Assembly (NCBI GenBank): GCA_965229345.1 | Contig: OZ245872.1 | Coordinates: 2,356,001-2,420,000, forward strand | Source of the DNA: PBB1 sp965229345 | GTDB lineage: Bacteria; Pseudomonadota; Gammaproteobacteria; Burkholderiales; Burkholderiaceae_C | Length of the DNA stretch: 64,000 nt | Direction of reading: 5' to 3' | Translations under genes and position numbers: made by a program | The notes under the pieces: generated by a model | The model's database searches: none | What the model saw: only the letters and a program-made list of their open reading frames with translations | Told to the model about the DNA's origin: nothing | Part shown: one piece after another, positions 56,395-64,000 of the stretch | Layout of the letters: every line of letters begins with the position of its first letter | Position numbering within the stretch: position 1 is the first letter of the stretch

Positions 56395-57493
56395 GCCCAC
56401 CACCCCGCCCCATCCTGAACTGCTGTCATTGCGCACGCAGATCGACGCGCTCGACCGCGAGCTGCTGGCCCTGCTGAACCAGCGTGCAGCACTGGCGCTG
56501 AAGGTCGGTGAGGTGAAGAAAAAGGAAGGTTCGGTGGCCTTCCGCCCGGAACGCGAAGCCCAGGTGATCGACGGCTTGAAAGCCGGCAACGCAGGACCCC
56601 TGGCGTCGGACAGCGTCGCACCGATCTGGCGCGAGATCATGTCGGCCTGTCGTGCGCTGGAAACGCCGACACGGGTGGCCTATCTGGGGCCGGCGGGCAC
56701 CTTCAGCGAGTCAGCCGCGCTCGGGTTTTTCGGGTCATCCATCGTCAAGGTGCCTTGCAGCAGCATCGATGAGGTGTTCCGCTCGACCACCGCTGGTGCG
56801 GCCGATTTCGGTGTGGTACCGGTCGAAAACTCCACCGAAGGCGTGGTCGCACGCTCGCTCGACCTGTTCCTGACCACTCCGCTGTTCATCATCGGCGAGA
56901 CCAGCCTGTTCGTGCGCCACAACCTGCTGCGCCGCGAAAACTCGATGGTCGGCATCGAGGCGGTCTGTGCCCACCCGCAAGCACTGGCCCAGTGCCAGGG
57001 CTGGTTGAACACCCATCTGCCGAATGTGGAACGGCGACCGGTCTCGAGCAACGCCGAAGGTGCCCGACTGGCGAGCCTGGACGCCCGTCTCGCGGCCGTG
57101 GCGGGCGACCGCGCAGGCAGCGAGTTCGGTCTGCACGTGGTGTCACCCGCGATCCAGGACGACGCCCACAACCGCACGCGGTTCGCGGTCGTGACCGATC
57201 CGCAGCGCCATCCGCAGCCGCAGGCCTCGGGACACGACTGCACCAGTCTGGTCGTCTCGGTGGTGAACCGGCCCGGCGCGGTCTACGACATGCTGATGCC
57301 GCTGAAGGCACACGGCGTGTCGATGAGCCGATTCGAGTCGCGCCCGGCTCGTTCGGGCCAGTGGGAGTACTACTTCTACATCGACGTGCAGGGCCACCCC
57401 AGCCAGCCCGAAGTGGCCCAAGCGCTGCAGGAACTGCGCGGCGTCTGCGCGTACTTCAAGCTGCTCGGCACCTACCCGATCGACGTGCACTGA
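56387..57493 (+). CDS. pheA: Bifunctional chorismate mutase/prephenate dehydratase
   Basis: The 368-residue P-protein converts chorismate to prephenate and then to phenylpyruvate. It has an N-terminal AroQ mutase (LRTQIDALDRELLALLNQRAALALKVGEVK), a dehydratase domain (VAYLGPAGTFSESAAL, GVVPVENSTEGVV) and a C-terminal ACT domain (LVVSVVNRPGAVYDML, SRFESRPAR) for phenylalanine feedback. ATG 56387 (MSEPTTPP) fits; the frame is open further upstream inside serC. Confidence 0.95.
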   Translation: MSEPTTPPHPELLSLRTQIDALDRELLALLNQRAALALKVGEVKKKEGSVAFRPEREAQVIDGLKAGNAGPLASDSVAPIWREIMSACRALETPTRVAYLGPAGTFSESAALGFFGSSIVKVPCSSIDEVFRSTTAGAADFGVVPVENSTEGVVARSLDLFLTTPLFIIGETSLFVRHNLLRRENSMVGIEAVCAHPQALAQCQGWLNTHLPNVERRPVSSNAEGARLASLDARLAAVAGDRAGSEFGLHVVSPAIQDDAHNRTRFAVVTDPQRHPQPQASGHDCTSLVVSVVNRPGAVYDMLMPLKAHGVSMSRFESRPARSGQWEYYFYIDVQGHPSQPEVAQALQELRGVCAYFKLLGTYPIDVH

Positions 57494-57500
57494 GCCGGCC

Positions 57501-58382
57501 ATGTTCAATCAACTCGGTGTGATCGGCTGTGGCCTGATGGGCGGATCGTTCGCGCTCGCGCTGCGCCGCGCCGGGCTGGTCAAGCGCGTGGTGGGCTACA
57601 GCAAGTCGCCGTCGACCACCGAGAAGGCTCGGCGCATGGGCGTCATCGATCAGTCGGCCGAATCGGCGCTGCTGGCGGTGTCGGGCTCGGACATCGTGCT
57701 GATGGCCGTGCCGGTGGCCGCCAGCGAAGCCACCTTCCGCGCCATCCGCCACCTGATCGAGCCCGGTGTGCTGCTGATGGATGTGGGATCGACCAAGCGC
57801 GATGTCGTCGATGCCGCGCGGCGCGTGCTGAAAGAGGCGCTGCCGAACTTCGTGCCGGCGCACCCGATCGCCGGCAAGGAAGTCGCTGGCATCGAGCACG
57901 CCGACGCGACGCTGTACCAAGGCCGGCAAGTCATCCTGACGCCCCTGCCGCAAACCGAGCCCAGCCTGATCCAGAAAGCCACCGACGCCTGGGCAGCGGT
58001 CGGCTCGCAGGTCCTGCGCATGACGCCCGAAAACCACGACGCCGCCTTCGCTGCCGTCAGCCACCTGCCCCACCTGCTGGCCTTCGCCTACTTCAATGGC
58101 GTGGCAGGGCAACCGGCCGCGCGTGACTTCCTGTCGCTGGCGGGCCCGGGCTTCCGCGATTTCACCCGCATCGCGGCCAGCGACCCGACCGTCTGGCGTG
58201 ACATCCTGCTGGCCAACCGCGAAGAGCTGCTGAAGCAGACGAAGCAGTTCCGTCAGGCACTCGATGCGATGGAATACGTGATGGGCAGTGGCAACGCCGA
58301 CGCCCTCGAACAACTGATCCGTGCCGCCTCGACGGCACGCGGTGGTTGGACCATGAACTCCGGCAAGACACCGCCACGCTGA
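57501..58382 (+). CDS. tyrA: Prephenate dehydrogenase
   Basis: TyrA oxidises prephenate (or arogenate) to the tyrosine precursor with NAD(P). The 293-residue product has the Rossmann motif VIGCGLMGGSFALALRRAG at the N-terminus, then LIEPGVLLMDVGSTKRDVV and PAHPIAGKEVAGIEHA, the catalytic His region. No ACT domain is fused. It lies seven bases after pheA and 24 before aroA. Confidence 0.94.
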   Translation: MFNQLGVIGCGLMGGSFALALRRAGLVKRVVGYSKSPSTTEKARRMGVIDQSAESALLAVSGSDIVLMAVPVAASEATFRAIRHLIEPGVLLMDVGSTKRDVVDAARRVLKEALPNFVPAHPIAGKEVAGIEHADATLYQGRQVILTPLPQTEPSLIQKATDAWAAVGSQVLRMTPENHDAAFAAVSHLPHLLAFAYFNGVAGQPAARDFLSLAGPGFRDFTRIAASDPTVWRDILLANREELLKQTKQFRQALDAMEYVMGSGNADALEQLIRAASTARGGWTMNSGKTPPR

Positions 58383-58406
58383 ACGCGGCCCTTTGCGGGC
58401 ACCTCG

Positions 58407-60425
58407 ATGTACGCCATTCCTTTCCTCGATATCCCTCCCCTGCTTCATGCCGGCGGCACCGTGCGCCTGCCAGGCTCCAAGAGCATCTCCAACCGCGTTC
58501 TGTTGCTGGCGGGCCTGAGCGACGGCACCACCACCGTCCACGACCTGCTCGACTCCGACGACACCCAGGTGATGCTGGCGGCCCTGCGTGCGCTGGGCTG
58601 CCGCATCGAGCCCGAGGGTGCGGCGCTGCGCATCACCGGGATGGGTGGGCGACTCACGGTGCGCGAGGCGTCGCTTTTCCTCGGCAATGCCGGCACCGCG
58701 ATGCGCCCGCTGACCGCCGCGCTGGCGATGCTGGCCGCCACGCAGGGCGGTCGCTTCGAGCTGAGCGGCGTGCCACGGATGCACGAGCGCCCCATTGCAG
58801 ATCTGGTCGACGCGTTGCGGCCGCTGGGCTGCCGCATCGACTACCTCGGGCAACCCGGTTATCCGCCGCTGCGGCTCTTGCCTGGCGCAGGCCACCTCGA
58901 CCTGTCCGCGCCGATCCGCGTGCGAGGCGACGTGTCGAGTCAATTCCTGACGTCATTGCTGCTGGCGCTGCCCCTGCTGACGAGTGAGCAGCCAGCCATC
59001 ATCGACATCGAGGGGGAGTTGATCTCCAAGCCCTACATCGAGATCACGCTGAACCTGTTGGCGCGCTTCGGCATCGCGGTGCAGCGCGACGGCTGGCAGC
59101 GTTTTGTGATTCCGGCCGGCAGCCGCTACCGCTCGCCGGGCAGCGTTCATGTCGAGGGCGATGCGTCGTCGGCGTCGTACTTCATCGCGCTCGGGGCGAT
59201 CGCAGCCACCGATGCGGCGGTACGCATCGAGGGAGTGGGCACCGATTCGATCCAGGGCGACATCCGCTTCATCGATGCCGCGCAAGCGATGGGCGCTGCG
59301 GTCACGGGCGGAGCGGGCTGGATCGAGGTCCGCCGTGGTCGCTGGCCACTGGCTGCCATCGACGCCGACTGCAACGCCATCCCCGACGCGGCCATGACGC
59401 TGGCGGTGATGGCCCTGTATGCCGACGGTCCCAGTCGCCTGCACAACATCGCCAGCTGGCGCGTGAAGGAGACCGACCGCATCGCGGCCATGGCGACCGA
59501 GTTGCGCAAGCTGGGGGCCAGCGTCGTCGAGGGCCCCGACTTCATCGAGATCACGCCACCACGGCAGTGGACGCCGGCAGCCATCCACACCTATGACGAT
59601 CACAGGGTGGCCATGTGTTTCTCGCTGGCTGCCTTCAACGCGCTGGCAGTCCCTGCACCGCCCGCTCCGGTGTGCGTTCGCATCCTCGACCCGAAATGTG
59701 TCGCCAAGACCTTCCCGGATTACTTCGAAACGCTGTTCTCTGTGACCCGCACGCAGGCCGAATGGGTTCCGGTCATCACCATCGACGGCCCGACCGCCTC
59801 CGGCAAAGGCACCCTGGCGTGTGCCGTGGCTGGCGCCCTGGGCTACCAGGTGCTCGATTCCGGTGTGCTCTACCGCGCGACCGCCTTGGCCGCGATTCGC
59901 AACGCCACCGATGCCGACGACGAAAGCGCCTTGGCCACCCTGGCTCAGACGCTCGATCTGCGCTTCGAGTCGGGCGCCGTACTCATGGATGGCATCGACG
60001 TCACCGCGCTGCTGCGCCATGAAAACGTCGGCACGCTGGCCTCGAAAATCTCCGCCTGGCCGGCCGTGCGACAGGCCCTGCTGCAACTGCAACGGTCGTT
60101 CCGCCGACTTCCGGGCCTGGTGGCTGACGGCCGCGACATGGGCACGGCCATCTTCCCGGATGCCGATCTGAAGATCTACCTGACCGCCAGCGCCGATGCC
60201 CGCGCGCGTCGGCGTCACCAGCAGTTGGAAGCCGCAGGGGTTTCGACTACACTGGAGAGCTTGCTCGCAGGTTTGCAGGAGCGTGATGCGCGCGATCAAA
60301 ATCGTGCGGTCTCACCCCTCAAGCCAGCAGCAGACGCGGTGCTTCTGGACAACTCGGCCCTTTCCATCGAATCGACGGTGGACGCCGTGCTGAGCAACTG
60401 GGCGCAACGCGGGCCGTTTGCCTGA
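58407..60425 (+). CDS. aroA: Fused 3-phosphoshikimate 1-carboxyvinyltransferase (AroA) and cytidylate kinase (Cmk)
   Basis: One 672-residue frame joins two enzymes. Residues about 1-445 are EPSP synthase (VRLPGSKSISNRVLLLAGLSDG, LFLGNAGTAMRPL, DHRVAMCFSLAAF), which makes EPSP from shikimate-3-phosphate and PEP. Residues about 452-672 are cytidylate kinase (VITIDGPTASGKGTLA with the P-loop, LVADGRDMGTAIFP, RARRRHQQLEAAG), which phosphorylates CMP. No stop or frameshift separates them, so this is a genuine fusion. Separate adjacent genes are usual elsewhere; fused forms are annotated in some Burkholderiales. It sits between tyrA and rpsA. Confidence 0.94.
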   Translation: MYAIPFLDIPPLLHAGGTVRLPGSKSISNRVLLLAGLSDGTTTVHDLLDSDDTQVMLAALRALGCRIEPEGAALRITGMGGRLTVREASLFLGNAGTAMRPLTAALAMLAATQGGRFELSGVPRMHERPIADLVDALRPLGCRIDYLGQPGYPPLRLLPGAGHLDLSAPIRVRGDVSSQFLTSLLLALPLLTSEQPAIIDIEGELISKPYIEITLNLLARFGIAVQRDGWQRFVIPAGSRYRSPGSVHVEGDASSASYFIALGAIAATDAAVRIEGVGTDSIQGDIRFIDAAQAMGAAVTGGAGWIEVRRGRWPLAAIDADCNAIPDAAMTLAVMALYADGPSRLHNIASWRVKETDRIAAMATELRKLGASVVEGPDFIEITPPRQWTPAAIHTYDDHRVAMCFSLAAFNALAVPAPPAPVCVRILDPKCVAKTFPDYFETLFSVTRTQAEWVPVITIDGPTASGKGTLACAVAGALGYQVLDSGVLYRATALAAIRNATDADDESALATLAQTLDLRFESGAVLMDGIDVTALLRHENVGTLASKISAWPAVRQALLQLQRSFRRLPGLVADGRDMGTAIFPDADLKIYLTASADARARRRHQQLEAAGVSTTLESLLAGLQERDARDQNRAVSPLKPAADAVLLDNSALSIESTVDAVLSNWAQRGPFA

Positions 60426-60533
60426 TCGCAGCGGCTTCAGGCCCAGCGCCTTCCCTTCGTGCCGTTCAAGGCGCACCAGGGCGCTGGATTCGACAACTCA
60501 AACCCGCAGCATCTGCTGCACCGGAAAGACCCC

Positions 60534-62255
<1,722 letters not shown>

Positions 62256-62293
62256 CGGTTGGGGCCGTGGCCATGGATGGCATGAAGGACGGC

Positions 62294-62623
62294 ATGACCC
62301 GTTCGGACCTGGTGGCGCGGTTGGCCGAGCGATTCGGCCAGCTGACCCACCGGGACACCGAGACGGCGGTCAAGATCGTGCTCGATGCGATGTCCGATGC
62401 GCTTGCGCGCGGACACCGCATCGAAATCCGTGGCTTCGGCAGCTTCTCGATCAATCGCCGCCCACCGCGTGTGGGCCGCAACCCGCGCTCCGGTGAGCAG
62501 GTGGTGGTGCCGGAGAAGCTGGTACCGCACTTCAAGCCCGGCAAGGCGCTGCGCGAAGCGGTCGATACCCATCTTCCTGCCGACGCAGACCCCCTGAACG
62601 CCGATCTTCGCCCCCGTCACTGA
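62294..62623 (+). CDS. ihfB: Integration host factor beta subunit
   Basis: IHF-beta, with IHF-alpha, bends DNA for recombination, replication and transcription. The product has 109 residues from MTRSDLVARLAERF, with the conserved beta-arm IEIRGFGSFSINRRPPRVGRNPRSG and its Pro at the tip. In-frame upstream ATGs at 62267, 62273 and 62282 could add up to nine residues; MTRSDL is the usual N-terminus. The C-terminal 15 residues extend beyond E. coli IHF-beta. It follows rpsA after 38 bases. Confidence 0.93.
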   Translation: MTRSDLVARLAERFGQLTHRDTETAVKIVLDAMSDALARGHRIEIRGFGSFSINRRPPRVGRNPRSGEQVVVPEKLVPHFKPGKALREAVDTHLPADADPLNADLRPRH

Positions 62624-62719
62624 CGCTGCGCCGAATTCCGTTAGTCTGAATCCTGAAGACGCTGTGCCAACTGCTCTCTGGCAGCGATGCGCGGCAGAAC
62701 ACGTAGTAGCGGAGACGTC

Positions 62720-63028
62720 ATGCGCGTGATCACCTGGGTTTTCAGACTGTTCGTCTTTTTTGGCCTCTTCGCGTTTGCCCTGAACAACCAGCAGGACGCC
62801 GCTGTGCGGTGGTTCTTCGGTTACGAATGGCGCGCGCCGATGGTCTTCATCGTGCTGGCCGCCTTTGGTCTGGGCTGCGCCTTCGGTGTCAGCGCGATGG
62901 TGCCGGCGTGGTGGAAGCACCGCCGTGCCGCCACGCGCAAGACGGCGACGGCTGCCGCGACGTTCCAGCCCAGCCCACCGTCCACCACCCCACCCGTGCC
63001 TGAACACCCCCCGCGCGATGGACTTTGA
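62720..63028 (+). CDS. lapA: LapA-domain inner-membrane protein
   Basis: The 102-residue product has two membrane helices (about 5-21 and 42-62) and a soluble Pro/Thr-rich tail, with ALNNQQDAAVRWFFGYEWRAP between them, matching LapA (YciS). LapA acts with LapB in regulating LPS synthesis by FtsH proteolysis of LpxC in enterobacteria. GGAG lies six bases before ATG 62720. Its end overlaps the lapB start by 11 bases. Confidence 0.87.
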   Translation: MRVITWVFRLFVFFGLFAFALNNQQDAAVRWFFGYEWRAPMVFIVLAAFGLGCAFGVSAMVPAWWKHRRAATRKTATAAATFQPSPPSTTPPVPEHPPRDGL

Positions 63029-64000
63029 CCTGCAGTGGTTGCTGCTGGGCCTGCCCGTCGCTTTCGCGCTGGGTTGGCTGGCATCGCGTTTCGATTTCCG
63101 TCAGTTGAAGCGCGAGCAGCGGGACGCGCCGAAGGCCTATTTCAAGGGCCTGAACCTGCTGCTCAACGAACAGCACGACAAGGCCATCGACGCCTTCATC
63201 GAAGCCGTTCAACAAGACCCCGACACCAGCGACCTGCATTTCGCGCTCGGCAATCTGTTCCGCCGCCGCGGCGAGTACGAGCGCGCGGTGCGCGTGCACC
63301 AGCACCTGCTCAATCGCGCCGACCTGGCCCCAGCAGAGCGGGATCGTGCGCAGCATGGGCTGGCCCAGGACTTCATGCAGGCTGGCCTGTTCGATCGCGC
63401 AGAAGCCGCCTGGCGCGCGCTCGAAGGCACCGCCTACGACACCGATGCCCGCCTGGCACTGCTGACGCTGCACGAGCGTTCGCACGACTGGCGTGCTGCG
63501 GTCGATGATGCGCTGAAGCTCGAGCGTGGCAGCACGGGCTCGTATGCCTCGCGCATCTCGCACTACTGGTGCGAGTTGGCGCTCGAGGCCGATGCCAAGC
63601 AGCAGACCGCCGATGCCGACGACGCGCTGCGACGCGCGCATGAAGCCGCGCCCCAGGCCGCTCGTCCCGTCGTCATGGCCGGACGTCGCCAGGCAGGACG
63701 AGGCCGCCATGCCGAGGCCATCGCCACCTGGAACGAACTGCTGGCCACTCACCCGACCAGTTTCAATCTGGTCGCGACCGACTACGCAGCCAGCGCCCTC
63801 GCTTGCGGAGAGCAGGACGAGGCGCGCAGCCGGCTGCTTGCGCTGCACCAGAAGAAGCCGAGCATCGATCTGCTGAATGCGATCGGTGTGCTCGACAGCG
63901 ACCCCGTCTCCCGGCGCGATCGCACCCGCACCCAACTGGCGCTGCTGCCCACGCTGTCGGCCGCGCAGGTGCTTTTGCGCGAGCACGAAAGCTCTGCGCT
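63018..64000 (+). CDS. lapB: LPS assembly regulator LapB (YciM), 3' end cut by the window
   Basis: LapB is an inner-membrane TPR protein that links LPS synthesis to FtsH. The visible 327 residues start MDFDLQWLLLGLPVAFALGW (membrane anchor), then RFDFRQLKREQRDAPKAYFKGLN and at least five TPR units (FHFALGNLFRRRGEYERAV-like LHFALGNLFRRRGEYERAVR, LAQDFMQAGLFDRAEAAW). The expected C-terminal rubredoxin-like Cys pair lies beyond the window. It begins inside lapA at ATG 63018. Confidence 0.9.
   Translation, partial: MDFDLQWLLLGLPVAFALGWLASRFDFRQLKREQRDAPKAYFKGLNLLLNEQHDKAIDAFIEAVQQDPDTSDLHFALGNLFRRRGEYERAVRVHQHLLNRADLAPAERDRAQHGLAQDFMQAGLFDRAEAAWRALEGTAYDTDARLALLTLHERSHDWRAAVDDALKLERGSTGSYASRISHYWCELALEADAKQQTADADDALRRAHEAAPQAARPVVMAGRRQAGRGRHAEAIATWNELLATHPTSFNLVATDYAASALACGEQDEARSRLLALHQKKPSIDLLNAIGVLDSDPVSRRDRTRTQLALLPTLSAAQVLLREHESSA

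Overview
The window comes from a high-GC, purple photosynthetic betaproteobacterium of the order Burkholderiales, probably a relative of Rubrivivax, Roseateles or Leptothrix. The evidence is a crtF-bchCXYZ-pufB-pufA-pufL-pufM-pufC photosynthesis superoperon with a tetraheme PufC, an aroA-cmk fusion gene, and the housekeeping order ompA-ubiG-gph / gyrA-serC-pheA-tyrA-aroA/cmk-rpsA-ihfB-lapA-lapB seen in Burkholderiales.

Layout. Positions 1-10034: carotenoid and bacteriochlorophyll genes followed by the puf operon. Two tandem TGT-N12-ACA palindromes, 8 bp apart, overlap a TTGACA promoter ahead of bchC. An extra gene for a small membrane protein, related to the light-harvesting beta polypeptide but without its bacteriochlorophyll-binding His, lies between pufB and pufA. 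Two hairpins separate pufA from pufL, and a terminator follows pufC. Positions 10057-15703: a compact filamentous-phage (inovirus) prophage of about 5.6 kb (repressor, ssDNA-binding protein, coat proteins, adsorption protein, DUF2523 protein, Zot-type assembly ATPase, HUH-type replication initiator). It sits between two dif-like XerCD core sites directly behind the puf terminator.

Positions 15787-20770 (minus strand): a hypothetical gene, an ankyrin-repeat protein, tatD, a PilZ gene, holB, tmk and mltG. Positions 20866-23055 (plus): ygfZ, DUF4936 and NRDE genes. Positions 23059-26645 (minus): an exported beta-propeller protein, an exported creatininase-like protein and isocitrate lyase.

Positions 26974-44917: a nearly complete polyamine catabolism island. 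It holds an agmatinase-like ureohydrolase, an Lrp regulator, three class III aminotransferases, gamma-glutamylation genes (puuA, puuB, puuC, puuD), a putrescine ABC transporter (potFAHI), an outer-membrane porin, gabT and a second glutamine-synthetase-like enzyme. Together they could import putrescine and convert it through GABA to succinate semialdehyde. Only the last step (gabD) is absent from the window.

Positions 45065-49136: DUF1488, dusA, psiE-like, a three-gene small heat-shock operon with a sigma-32-like promoter, and creA. Positions 49221-49591: tmRNA. Positions 49605-51729: gph, ubiG and an OmpA-family lipoprotein. Positions 51997-64000: gyrA (with Gln at the usual Ser83 quinolone position), a DUF2059 gene, serC, pheA, tyrA, the aroA-cmk fusion, rpsA, ihfB, lapA and lapB, which is cut by the window end.
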